Assembly: GCA_963725895.1 (NCBI GenBank)
Contig: CAVSAJ010000003.1
Coordinates: forward strand, 806,001-870,000
Length of the DNA: 64,000 nt
Direction of reading: 5' to 3'
From: Bog-473 sp963725895
GTDB lineage: Bacteria > Actinomycetota > Acidimicrobiia > Acidimicrobiales > RAAP-2
Shown here: piece by piece, positions 54,248 through 62,700 of the stretch
Numbering within the stretch: the first letter of the stretch is position 1
Layout: each line of letters starts with the position of its first letter
The notes under the pieces: generated by a model
What the model was told of the DNA's origin: nothing
The model's database searches: none
What the model saw: the letters and a program-made list of their open reading frames with translations, nothing else
Program-made: the position numbers and the translations under genes

Positions 54248-55438
54248 TCACCGCCGGTAGTTCTCGCAGAGCCGAATCAAGTCCAGCGTCTTCTGGACTT
54301 CTCGCTCGACCTGTGACACTGGGGCGGAGGGTTGGAGCATGTCCTCGATTTCCTCGCGGTCCGGGCCCCACATGTGGAGAAGACTCCAGACCCTTTCGAC
54401 GTCTTCACGCGAGGTGCAGGAGTCGACAAGCCTGTCGACCCACGGTATGCCCAGCGCCCGGAGGTCGTCGACGAAGATCAAGTCCTCGACACGCAGTGCC
54501 GAGACTTCTCGATGTGTCGAAGGGCCCTCATCAGCCCCAGCACCGGCCACTTGCTGCTGCCGCGTGAAGCGTCTCCAGGCTTGGTATCCGCCCTTGAGGT
54601 CGGTGACGTTGCGGCGACCGAGGTTCAGCAAACTCACCGCCGCCAAGCTGGATGCATAGCCCTCCTCGCACACCACGATGACCGGGCGATCCGGGTTCGA
54701 GGCCTCCTGAATCCGATGGGATCCGCACGGGTCGAGTCGCCACTCGAGCACGTTGCGGTCGATTACGAGGGCTCCTTCGAGGTCTCCGTCCCGTCCCCGA
54801 AGTTCGGCGGGACGTATGTCGACCACGAGTGCTCCGAGATCCACTGCCGCAGCGAGATCGCTCGGTTCGATCCTCGGGGAGATCCGCCTCCGGGTTTCTT
54901 CGACGACTCTCTCGAGTCCACCAGAATGTCCAATGGTTGAGGGCCTTCCCACGAACACCGCATCGTGGCGTGGATCCACTGGCTCCTCGAGCACGACCCT
55001 CCCGGCTGAGTCGTCGAAGAACGCCATGCGGGCAAGGGGAGGGGAGTAGACGTGCACACTCAGTGCTTCACATTGGGCCCTGACATCGTGGACGACGCCG
55101 CGCTCCACGGTGGCGCCTTGTCCCCGCGTGAGCTGTCGTACCTCTCGGCGGCCGTCGCGCCAGCGGGACTCCTCGAGGGAGCCAGAAGAAACGACGAAGG
55201 CAGCATCTGAGTCGCCGTGATGATGCGGGCTGACTGCTGTGCCGGCCGGCCAGCGCAGAAGCCACACGTCGTAGCTCTCGGTGGCCAGGATGCGCAGACC
55301 CGTTCGAGCGTCCGGGTGCCTCTCGAGGGAACACGTCCAGGCGTCGGCCGCCAAGGCCAGGCCGGAGGCCATGTCGAGCAGCGTCTCTGGCGCTAAGGGT
55401 GCAACTGCCTGTGTCGAATCGCCGGCCACGTGGGTCAA
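54248..55438 (-). CDS. Cysteine dioxygenase-type cupin fused to rhodanese
   Basis: 396 residues. Residues about 40-160 are a thiol-dioxygenase cupin: iron ligands in SPHHHGDSD (72-74) and H117 in GVVHDV. Residues about 190-290 are a rhodanese domain with DIRPAEL and the active Cys257 in VVCEEGYASS, then LKGGYQAWRRF. The last 100 residues are helical with no known fold. A thiol dioxygenase oxidises cysteine or 3-mercaptopropionate; the rhodanese moves sulfane sulfur, so the fusion could couple thiol oxidation with persulfide handling. Such fusions are known; this one appears intact with an extra C-terminal region. Confidence 0.8.
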   Translation of the reverse strand: MTHVAGDSTQAVAPLAPETLLDMASGLALAADAWTCSLERHPDARTGLRILATESYDVWLLRWPAGTAVSPHHHGDSDAAFVVSSGSLEESRWRDGRREVRQLTRGQGATVERGVVHDVRAQCEALSVHVYSPPLARMAFFDDSAGRVVLEEPVDPRHDAVFVGRPSTIGHSGGLERVVEETRRRISPRIEPSDLAAAVDLGALVVDIRPAELRGRDGDLEGALVIDRNVLEWRLDPCGSHRIQEASNPDRPVIVVCEEGYASSLAAVSLLNLGRRNVTDLKGGYQAWRRFTRQQQVAGAGADEGPSTHREVSALRVEDLIFVDDLRALGIPWVDRLVDSCTSREDVERVWSLLHMWGPDREEIEDMLQPSAPVSQVEREVQKTLDLIRLCENYRR

Positions 55439-55588
55439 CCTCGTTTTCTTGGCTTGTTTGTGCCTGGGTCAGAGTATATATTACCAATCCAGTCGGATTT
55501 AGAGCAATAGCCGAGAATGCACATCAGCGAATAGTGCCGCGTCGTCAGCCCGGATCGCGACTCCGTTCGTAGGGCGAAATGCCCGCCG
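55439..55588. other. Short AT-richer spacer
   Basis: 150 bases containing GAGTATATATTACCAATCCA at about 55473, the most AT-rich stretch nearby and a good place for the promoter of the minus-strand dioxygenase-rhodanese gene. To its right G+C rises and gene density becomes chromosomal. Confidence 0.4.
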
Positions 55589-56362
55589 CTACCGGGCGAA
55601 GAGGTGGTAGCCGGCAAAGGCCCACGCCACGACGAGGAGCACGTGTGCGACCCTCGAGGTCGAGATGAACCGGACGAATTCCTCTGCGGTCGCCACCGCG
55701 CCGTTCGTACGACGCGCCAGCAGGTCGATCACGATCACGACGACGGGGACGGCGACCCAGAACGCCACGCCGACCGGCGGGCTCGAGGGCAGCAACAACG
55801 CCGGCGTGCTCGGGTGCGCGCCCAGGCCGAGGGCACACGCCCCAAGGACTCCGCCAGGGCCCGGCGTGTCGCGCTGATCTGCATGCGACGCGGGCGACGG
55901 TGCCGCCCCCACTGGTACCGGCGCTCGGACTCGTGCTGCTTCGTAACCGACGCCGATGAGTATCCAGAGCAAGAGGACCGCCGCGTTCAGCGGCCGGTAG
56001 GCCTGGGCCAGCGCGCTGATGGTCAGGTGGTACTGGTGCGGGCCACTGTCGATGGCGAGGATGTCCCAGGCGAGGGCGACGAGGATGAGGACGAGCCAGG
56101 GCGCAACTCCTCGCAGGGCGAGTCGGCTCCCACCGCGACCGGGGCGCGGCCACGGATCCGCGGCGCGCCGCAAGCGCCACCCGAAGCGGCGACCTGTCGA
56201 GCCTCTCCACAGGGCAACGTCCACGACCACGACGGCGGCCAGTGAGATGACCCAGGTGGCCTCTGCCGCGCCCGAGGTGCGGTGGAAGGCACTGACCCAG
56301 CCGCACCATGCGAAAAGAGCGAGCGCGGAGAGCACGGCGACGAGCACGCTGCGGCTTCGCAC
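55589..56362 (-). CDS. Polytopic membrane protein, unknown function
   Basis: 257 residues with about six TM helices: the N-terminal LVAVLSALALFAWCGWVSAF, WVISLAAVVVVDVALW, VAPWLVLILVALAWDILAID, LNAAVLLLWILIGVGYEAAR, VAFWVAVPVVVIVIDLLARR and VAHVLLVVAWAFAGYHLFA. The D-x-L-x-I-D near helix 3 and the terminal G-Y-H-L-F are conserved-looking. The pattern fits a common actinobacterial integral membrane family without known role. Divergent from the following MFS gene. Confidence 0.65.
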   Translation of the reverse strand: MRSRSVLVAVLSALALFAWCGWVSAFHRTSGAAEATWVISLAAVVVVDVALWRGSTGRRFGWRLRRAADPWPRPGRGGSRLALRGVAPWLVLILVALAWDILAIDSGPHQYHLTISALAQAYRPLNAAVLLLWILIGVGYEAARVRAPVPVGAAPSPASHADQRDTPGPGGVLGACALGLGAHPSTPALLLPSSPPVGVAFWVAVPVVVIVIDLLARRTNGAVATAEEFVRFISTSRVAHVLLVVAWAFAGYHLFAR

Positions 56363-56440
56363 GGCACCGGTCTATCCGCAATATGCACTGCACCCCAAGT
56401 CGCTCGGCGCCACCGACGCACTGCGTTAGGGTCCGCCTCG

Positions 56441-57709
56441 ATGGCCAAGGGAGGGGTGTTGCTCCGGCACCGCGACTTCCGGTTGCTGTGGGGCGGGGAG
56501 ACGGTCAGCGAGTTGGGCTCGCAGGTCAGCCTCCTCGCCATCCCGCTGCTGGCCGTGCGGACGTTGCACGCGACCACGTTCGAAATGGGGCTCTTGACCG
56601 CGGCGTCGACCGCGGCCTTTCTGGTCGTTGGGCTGCCGGCCGGCGTCTGGGTCGACCGCATCCGGCGGCGGCGGGTCATGATCGTCGCGGATCTCGGCCG
56701 GGTGCTGGCACTCGGATCGGTGCCGATCGCATATGCCGTGGGTGGGCTCACGCTGGTGCAGCTCTTCGTCGTGACGCTGGCCAGCGGCGTCCTCACGGTC
56801 TTCTTCGACGTCGCCTACCAGTCGTATCTTCCGACTCTCGTTGGCCGCGATCACCTCGTCGAAGGCAACGCCAAGCTGACCGGCAGTGCCCAGGTGGCCG
56901 CCGTCGCGGGACCGGGTATCGCGGGTGGGCTTGTCCAGGCAATCGGCAGCTCGGCCGCGATCGCGGCCGACTCGGCCAGCTTTTTGGTGTCCGCCGCCGC
57001 TGTGCGAGCGATTCGCGCGCCCGAGCCGAAGCCGGAGGTGCCCGAGGGTGGGCACCCGCGCCTCGTGCACGACATCACCGAAGGCCTTCGATTCGTGTTC
57101 CACAACGCGCTCTTGCGCGCCATCGCGGCGACCACGGCGACCTCCAATTTCTTCAGTGGGATCGCGGCGGCCGTCGAGATCGTCTTCTTGGTGCGCGAGG
57201 TGCACGGTTCGCCCGGGGTGATCGGTCTCCTGTTCAGCCTGGGTGGTGTGGGCGGCGTGCTGGGCGCGCTGGCGGCAGGGCCGATCGCGGCCCGCTTCGG
57301 CGGCGCCAGGGCCACGGTGATCGGCATCGCCGGCAACGTCGGAGGGCTGTTGATGCCGTTGACCATGCCCGGCGCCGGGTTGGTGCTCTTCGGCATCGGC
57401 TTCCTGTTCGTCTCGTTCTTCGTCGTCGTCTACAACGTCAATCAGGTCAGCTTCCGGCAGCGGCTGTGTCCGGACTATCTGCTGGGGCGGATGAACGCGA
57501 CCATCCGATTCTTCGTCTGGGGCGTCCTGCCTATCGGCGCGCTCATCGGCGGGGTCCTCGGGTCGCTCGTCGGCTTGCGCCAAACACTGTGGATCGGCGT
57601 CGTGGGGGAGTTGGTGGCCGGCGTCTGGCTGCTCGCGTCTCCCATGCGCACCATGCGTGACTTTCCCGAGGCAACCGACACGACGGCGGCGCAGCGCGCC
57701 GGCTCGTAA
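56441..57709 (+). CDS. MFS transporter (MFS_3/enterobactin-exporter-like)
   Basis: 422 residues from the ATG at 56441 (MAKGGVLLRHRDFRLLWGGE). The opening R-D-F-R-L-L-W-x-G plus ETVSELGSQVSLLAIPLLAV is characteristic of the MFS_3 group. VWVDRIRRRRVMIVADLGRV is the loop 2-3 motif. Twelve helices are present, and SFRQRLCPDYLLGRMNATIR is the central late loop typical of this group. Export of siderophores or drugs is common in the family. An open extension to 56282 is not coding-like. Confidence 0.85.
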   Translation: MAKGGVLLRHRDFRLLWGGETVSELGSQVSLLAIPLLAVRTLHATTFEMGLLTAASTAAFLVVGLPAGVWVDRIRRRRVMIVADLGRVLALGSVPIAYAVGGLTLVQLFVVTLASGVLTVFFDVAYQSYLPTLVGRDHLVEGNAKLTGSAQVAAVAGPGIAGGLVQAIGSSAAIAADSASFLVSAAAVRAIRAPEPKPEVPEGGHPRLVHDITEGLRFVFHNALLRAIAATTATSNFFSGIAAAVEIVFLVREVHGSPGVIGLLFSLGGVGGVLGALAAGPIAARFGGARATVIGIAGNVGGLLMPLTMPGAGLVLFGIGFLFVSFFVVVYNVNQVSFRQRLCPDYLLGRMNATIRFFVWGVLPIGALIGGVLGSLVGLRQTLWIGVVGELVAGVWLLASPMRTMRDFPEATDTTAAQRAGS

Positions 57710-57769
57710 TCCCCGACGGCCACCGGCGTCGGTCGGAGGCCGGTCCCGCCGCCTCGTTCACGAGGGGTG

Positions 57770-58414
57770 TCAGCCGCCCGGCTTGGAGAGGTCCACCGCC
57801 GGCAACGCGCCGATCTCGTGCTTGCTCAAGGAGACCGAGATCCCGCCCCCGTCCATGCGGGTGACGGCACCGATGGGGATAGCCACGTCCTTGCGGCCCC
57901 ACGCGTGACCCTCCTGGAGCACGACATGGGTCACGTGCCCGCCGTGCGCGTCGACGACGAGGCCCTCCACCTTGCCGATCTCGCCGTCGGTGGCGTGGAC
58001 GCGGTCACCGCGGCGCACGCCGACCTCGCCCGGCGGCAGTGTGTCGTGGGTGACGATCCCGCTGGCGTTGGCAATGAGCGGGTCGGCCCCGCCTTCGATG
58101 CCGAAGTACGGCCAGTAGTACGCCTCGTGCGCCTCATAGTCCTGATATCCACTGCCACCGGGCAGGAAGTCGTTCTCCTCGGCGTGGGGGAGCGCGTCGA
58201 ACTCGTCGAGGGTGTAGCCCAGCTGCACGCCGTCCGCGCCGGGCGTGACCCGGTCGAGCGGGACCAGGCGACCGAGGCCGCTCCGGTGCTCGGGCTCGAC
58301 GACGAGATGCGTGAGCGAGCGGGCGACCGGGTCCACGACGACCTTGCTCACCTTCCCGCAGGGACCGTCGGTGCACGCTGCGGGCGAGCCGATCGTGAAC
58401 GTGGCGTCTGCCAT
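57770..58414 (-). CDS. PRC-barrel domain protein
   Basis: 214 residues from ATG 58414 (MADATFTIGSPAACTDGPCG) with AAGGAGG upstream on the minus strand. Two PRC-barrel-like halves: GKVSKVVVDPVARSLTHLVV with LVPLDRV, and GEIGKVEGLVVDAHGGHVTH with VAIPIGAV. The middle holds a Tyr-rich YQDYEAHEAYYWPYFG. PRC-barrels occur in RNA-processing and photosynthetic or stress proteins; in Actinobacteria two-barrel forms are of unknown function. It appears complete. Confidence 0.8.
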   Translation of the reverse strand: MADATFTIGSPAACTDGPCGKVSKVVVDPVARSLTHLVVEPEHRSGLGRLVPLDRVTPGADGVQLGYTLDEFDALPHAEENDFLPGGSGYQDYEAHEAYYWPYFGIEGGADPLIANASGIVTHDTLPPGEVGVRRGDRVHATDGEIGKVEGLVVDAHGGHVTHVVLQEGHAWGRKDVAIPIGAVTRMDGGGISVSLSKHEIGALPAVDLSKPGG

Positions 58415-58494
58415 TGCGACCTCCTTGTCGGGGCCAACCCTATCGGCGGAGCACAGGGTGGCCGATGCCGACGCGCGCCGCACGCGTGCCCGTC

Positions 58495-59488
58495 TCACCA
58501 GCCGCGCAGATCGATCTCCCAGCGATCGAGCACCTGGTCTCCGTCGACCACGTGCACATGGTCGTGATACGCCACGGTCGGGTCGACGTGTGCGGGCAGG
58601 ACGCGGATGCGGTCGCCGACCCGCAGGCGCTGCTGGGGCGCGAAGGTGAGGTGCTCGTCGGAGCAGAACCACACCTCGGCGTTTTCGACCGAGGGGTTCC
58701 CGTGGTCCATGCCGAGCGCCTTGAGGCCACAGTCGGCAACCGTCCACTCGTCCGACACCGAGATCACCGTGGCGAGGACGCAGAGCGCGTGGTCAAAGGG
58801 AAGGCCCAACTTCGCGTACGCAGTGTCCATGAGGGCATAGGACCCAGCCTGGATCTCGCTCGCCCACGTGTTGAGGTCGTAGGTGCCGGTCCCCCCGGCC
58901 GAGACGATGTCGCCGCCGACGTCGGTCGTGCGCGCGGACCAGCTGCGCCATGGAGAGCTCGATCATGGCGACCCGCGTCGCCCGGTCCTCGAGTCCGACG
59001 ATGTGACCCTCGTAGCCCATGACGCCGCGGACACCCAGGCCAAGCGCCCGCGCCCGGTCGGCCAGCCGTCCCGCGTTCTCGGGACGACAACCGCACCGGG
59101 GCAACCCGACGTTGACGTCGATGAGCACCTCTGGCACCCCCGCCCGTGCCGCGGCCGCGATGGTCTCGGAGGAGTCGACCGCGGCGGTGACCCTCACCCC
59201 GTCACGCGTCAGTGCACCGAGGCGACTGGCGTCGGCCACCTCGTTGGCCAGCAGCAGGTCGTCACCGAGGCCGGCCCTGGCCATGCCCTCCATCTCCCGT
59301 ACGGTCGCGCAGGTGAACCGGGTGTGCCCGTGGGCCGCCTGGCGCTTCGCCAGCGCCGTGCACTTGTGTGCTTTGACATGGGGCCGCAGTCGATCGCCGG
59401 GCAGTGCCTCGGCCATCGTCTGCAGGTTCGATTCGAGCGCGGCTGCGTCGACGAGAAGAGCCGGCGTCGTGAGCGCTGCAGTGTCCAC
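58495..59488 (-). pseudogene. D-serine deaminase/D-threonine aldolase-like PLP enzyme, one frameshift
   Basis: From ATG 59488, LTTPALLVDAAALESNLQTM then RPHVKAHKCTALAKRQ carries the PLP lysine (H-V-K-A-H-K). VPEVLIDVNVGLPRCGCRPE and VMGYEGHIVG continue the alanine-racemase-like barrel. After MAQLVR the frame shifts near 58929-58934 (CGTGCGCGCG); the continuation VGGDIVSAGGTGTYDLNTWA, ADCGLKALGMDHGNP and PAHVDPTVAYHDHVHVVDGD (the metal-binding His/Cys set) runs to 58495. The repaired length of about 330 residues is normal. It may be a sequencing indel because the surroundings are intact. Confidence 0.75.
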
Positions 59489-59534
59489 GCCCGGAGGCTA
59501 CCGAGCGGCGTGGTGCTCGGGTACTGTCCGCGCG

Positions 59535-60956
59535 ATGAGCACGCCCTGGCTCGAGGACGCCTGCAGCCTGGTCGACGCCTTCCGCTCCAAGCGGCTTTCG
59601 CCCCTCGAGGCTCTCGACGAGTGCATCGGGGCGATCGAGACGTCGCCTCTCAATGCCTTCAGTCACACCGACTTCGAACGCGCGCGGGAGGCCGCGCGTG
59701 CAGCCGACGTGTCGCTGCCCTTCGGCGGCGTGCCCTTCGGGATCAAGGAGCTCGAGAAGGTGCGGGGATGGCCCTATACCGAGGCGTCGGTCATCTTCAA
59801 GGACCGGGTGGCCGGACACGACGACACGTCGGTGACCCGCCTGCGAGCCACCGGGGCCATCCTGGCCGCGCAGACGACGGCTCCCGAATTCGGCGGCATC
59901 AACTGCACCTCCACCGAGCTGAACGGAACCACGCGGAACCCATGGAATCAGGCACGCACGCCGGGCGGATCGTCCGGCGGGACCGCGGCTGCGGTCGCGG
60001 GGGGCTTGCTGCCGATCGCCACGGGCAGCGACGGTGGCGGGTCGATCAGGGGCCCGGCCGGCTTCAGCGGCCTGTTCGGGCTGAAGGCGACGTACGGCAG
60101 GATCCCCAAGGGGCCCGACGGCACGATCGAACCGATGACGACCGTGCTCGGCTGTCTCACTCGCTCGGCACGCGACACGGCGCGCTACTTCGACGCCTGC
60201 AATGGCTTCGACTCCCGCGATCCTCTCAGCCTGCCCCGCGTCGAGGGGTGGGAGGCCGGGCTCGGCTCCCACGACCTTGCGGGCATGTCGGCGGCCATCG
60301 TGGTGGATCTCGGGATTGCCCAGGTTCGCGACGAGGTGGCCGCGGTGGTGGAGGCGGCGGCGGAGCGCTTGGCCGGCGCGGCCGGCCTGCGCCTGACGGC
60401 CGTCACGCCAACGTTGCCGCCGCTACGCGGCGCGTGGGCCATGGCAAACCAGCCGCCCATGGTCGCCGACCTCGGCGACGCGTACCCCGAGCGCATCGGC
60501 GAGCTGTCGCGCGAGATCGCCGCCGGGTTGCAAAGCGCCCGTGAGCGCTACAACCTCGAGCGGGCGGCGTCTATCGAGCGCTACCGCCGGCAGCTCAACG
60601 AAGCCATGGCTGCGCTCTTCGACGAGGCGGACTTTGTCTTCTGTTCGACCCATCCCGACGTTGCGTTCAAGGCGGAGGGCCCGCCACCGTCGACGCTGCC
60701 GGGCCGGGACCTCATTCACGAGATCGGCTTTGCCCGCGCCATCATGAACAACGCGGCACTCACGGCGCCGTCGAATCTGAACGGCAGCCCCGCCATGACC
60801 ATCCCGGCGGGGCTGGTCGACGGGCTGCCGGTCGGCCTCCAGGTGCTGGCGGGCCATCACCGGGAGGCCGCGCTGCTCGACCTGGCGCTGGTCGCCGAGC
60901 GTGCAATGCCCTGGCCCCTCGTGGCGCCGGGCTCGCCGCTCGCCGCCACCCGATGA
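59535..60956 (+). CDS. Amidase (amidase signature family)
   Basis: 473 residues from ATG 59535 (MSTPWLEDACSLVDAFRSKR). The catalytic triad is clear: Lys71 in PFGIKELEKV, cis-Ser in RTPGGSSGGT (about 146) and nucleophile Ser170 in SDGGGSIRGPAG. SLFGLK-type GLFGLKATYGRIP follows. The C-terminus NLNGSPAMTIPAGLVDGLPV and GLQVLAGHHREAALL is typical. It hydrolyses an amide such as an aryl or acyl amide; the substrate is unknown. Divergent from the PLP enzyme with a 46-base gap. Confidence 0.9.
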   Translation: MSTPWLEDACSLVDAFRSKRLSPLEALDECIGAIETSPLNAFSHTDFERAREAARAADVSLPFGGVPFGIKELEKVRGWPYTEASVIFKDRVAGHDDTSVTRLRATGAILAAQTTAPEFGGINCTSTELNGTTRNPWNQARTPGGSSGGTAAAVAGGLLPIATGSDGGGSIRGPAGFSGLFGLKATYGRIPKGPDGTIEPMTTVLGCLTRSARDTARYFDACNGFDSRDPLSLPRVEGWEAGLGSHDLAGMSAAIVVDLGIAQVRDEVAAVVEAAAERLAGAAGLRLTAVTPTLPPLRGAWAMANQPPMVADLGDAYPERIGELSREIAAGLQSARERYNLERAASIERYRRQLNEAMAALFDEADFVFCSTHPDVAFKAEGPPPSTLPGRDLIHEIGFARAIMNNAALTAPSNLNGSPAMTIPAGLVDGLPVGLQVLAGHHREAALLDLALVAERAMPWPLVAPGSPLAATR

Positions 60957-60998
60957 TCGCCACCCGATGATCGCTCAGCCGAGACGCCCCGCCGGCGT

Positions 60999-61907
60999 TC
61001 AGCCCAGCGCGTCGCGCCACGGCGTCATGTCGAGCCCGGGGTAGCGGGCCTGGACGCCCTCGAGTGTTGCTTTGGTCCAATACGGGTGCCCCGGGAGAGG
61101 GATGCCCATGAGGGCCAGCTGGCGCGGCGTCGCCTGCTGGACGTACTTGGACAGCTCGAAGGAGAAGCCGCGGAAGGGCCAAGCCTGATACCCGCCCCAG
61201 CCGGCGTCGCGGTGGCGGAACGACACGTGGAGCATGATGCGGTAGCGGGTCGCATCGGTGTGGTCGACCGAGCGGTGATACACGTCGGGCCGATATGCGA
61301 CAACGGAGCCGGCCGGTGCCGCCGAATCAGACGGGTCGTCGTAGAGCTCGGCATAGTCCAGGTAATTGAGCGTATGCCGCTGGACCGGAATGTCCTTGGT
61401 CTTCTGCCATGACACGAAATGGGTGGCACCGTCCTCGGTGGTGACGTCTGTCAGGTAGACGAAGAACTCCGCCTGCTGATACCCGTGTTCGTGGCGCGGG
61501 ACGACCATCATGTGGTTGGGGTAGTCGGCGTGGAGCAACTTGTTGTACCCCGACTCCTGGTGCGCGTACTTCGCGGTGACGATCCCCATGTAGAGAGCCA
61601 GGTCGGTCGTGCCGAGGAGCCCCTCTGCAAGGTCGATCACGTTCTCGTGGAGCACCAGCGCGTTGAGGCGCGAACTGTGGAACGGGAACTCCGGCCAGGC
61701 CGCGTCCCATGTGTGCCACTCGCCGGCCGCGGTGCCGCCGAGCTCGACCATCTCGGCGGGGGTGGGGAAGTGGCGGTGCACGGCCTCCTGCGCCGCCGCC
61801 AGCTGGTCCGAGGGGATGGCGCCGGGCACCACGCACCAGCCGTCGACGTCCCAGCGCTCTTTGAGCTCGGGTGTGAGCAGCGGGGGAGTCGATGGCACGC
61901 GTCGCAC
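60999..61907 (-). CDS. Phytanoyl-CoA dioxygenase (PhyH) family protein
   Basis: 302 residues. DGWCVVPGAIPSDQLAAAQE is the PhyH start. Iron ligands are H126 and D128 in LLHADYPNH and H211 in DVYHRSVDH, with the 2-oxoglutarate Arg near 220-222 (TRYRIML). GYQQAEFFVYLTDVTTEDGA is the conserved core strand. It is a non-heme Fe(II)/2-oxoglutarate hydroxylase. Lipid, ectoine-type or secondary-metabolite substrates are all possible. Divergent from the TetR gene at 62047 and a candidate for its control. Confidence 0.85.
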   Translation of the reverse strand: MRRVPSTPPLLTPELKERWDVDGWCVVPGAIPSDQLAAAQEAVHRHFPTPAEMVELGGTAAGEWHTWDAAWPEFPFHSSRLNALVLHENVIDLAEGLLGTTDLALYMGIVTAKYAHQESGYNKLLHADYPNHMMVVPRHEHGYQQAEFFVYLTDVTTEDGATHFVSWQKTKDIPVQRHTLNYLDYAELYDDPSDSAAPAGSVVAYRPDVYHRSVDHTDATRYRIMLHVSFRHRDAGWGGYQAWPFRGFSFELSKYVQQATPRQLALMGIPLPGHPYWTKATLEGVQARYPGLDMTPWRDALG

Positions 61908-62001
61908 GATAGTGCGACCACCTGGACCGGCATCCCGGAGGAAGGACCAGGTGGGCGGTCGGTTTGACCTGATGGGTCAGCCAGCCCTAACCTCTTGAGC
62001 G

Positions 62002-62020
62002 ATCGATCAAAACAATCGAT
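62002..62020. promoter_or_regulatory. Inverted repeat ATCGAT-N7-ATCGAT, probable TetR operator
   Basis: ATCGATCAAAACAATCGAT is a perfect 6-7-6 inverted repeat 26 bases before the TetR start, in the 139-base gap with the divergent PhyH gene. Position and symmetry fit an operator for the adjacent regulator, possibly covering both promoters. Confidence 0.55.
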
Positions 62021-62046
62021 TAGGACAGCCCGCGAGGAGGGTCAGC

Positions 62047-62700
62047 ATGGCCAAAGCAGGCGTCAAGCCACGTGTGGGGCAGGCGGCCTCGACCGGGGTC
62101 GAGGACACGCGCGAGGCACTGGTCCGCGGTGCGGTGGCCGCCCTGAAGGAGGAGGGCTTCGCCGGCGCCAGCGCGCGGGCGATCGCCCGGCGGGCGGGGT
62201 GCAACCAGAGCCTCGTGTTCTACCACTTCGGGTCGGTCGCCAACCTGCTGCTTGCCGCGCTCGACGACGTCAGTGAGATGCGGCGCGTCCACTATCAGGC
62301 GGCCGTCGATCACGCCGACGGGATGGCCGCGCTCGTCGACGCCGCGCAGGCGATCTTCGAAGAGGACCTCGACGCGGGGCACATCGCCGTCCTCGCCGAG
62401 ATGATCGCCGGAGCATCGGCGACGCCGGGGCTCGCCACCGAGGTCGCGGCGCGCATCGCTCCGTGGCGCACGTTCGCGGCCGACGCGCTGCGCGGGGCCC
62501 TCGAGAGCTCGCCGCTGGCAACAGCGGTCGAGCCGGACCTGGCCGCCCATGCCGTCGTCGCGCTCTACCTCGGGCTCGAGATGCTGGCGCACCTCGACGG
62601 GGACCGCAGCTCCGCCCTCGCACTGTTCGACCGGGCGCGCGTGCTGGCCGGCTTGGTGCAGGCGCTCGGGCTTTCGGCGACGCGAGAGGAGGCACCATGA
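62047..62700 (+). CDS. TetR-family transcriptional regulator
   Basis: 217 residues; GAGGAGG 6 bases upstream. The HTH region is TREALVRGAVAALKEEGFAG, ASARAIARRAGCNQSLVFYH and FGSVANLLLAALDD. The C-domain AVLAEMIAGASATPGLATEV is the kind common in actinobacterial lipid-responsive TetR proteins. Its end overlaps the NmrA-like gene by 4 bases (ATGA), so regulator and enzyme are co-transcribed. It probably represses its own operon through the inverted repeat just upstream. Confidence 0.85.
   Translation: MAKAGVKPRVGQAASTGVEDTREALVRGAVAALKEEGFAGASARAIARRAGCNQSLVFYHFGSVANLLLAALDDVSEMRRVHYQAAVDHADGMAALVDAAQAIFEEDLDAGHIAVLAEMIAGASATPGLATEVAARIAPWRTFAADALRGALESSPLATAVEPDLAAHAVVALYLGLEMLAHLDGDRSSALALFDRARVLAGLVQALGLSATREEAP

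Noticed and set aside
56308..57660. Long alternative frames inside the MFS gene on both strands
   Set aside because: Arg/Gly-rich translations typical of third-position GC bias; the MFS frame has clear helices and motifs.
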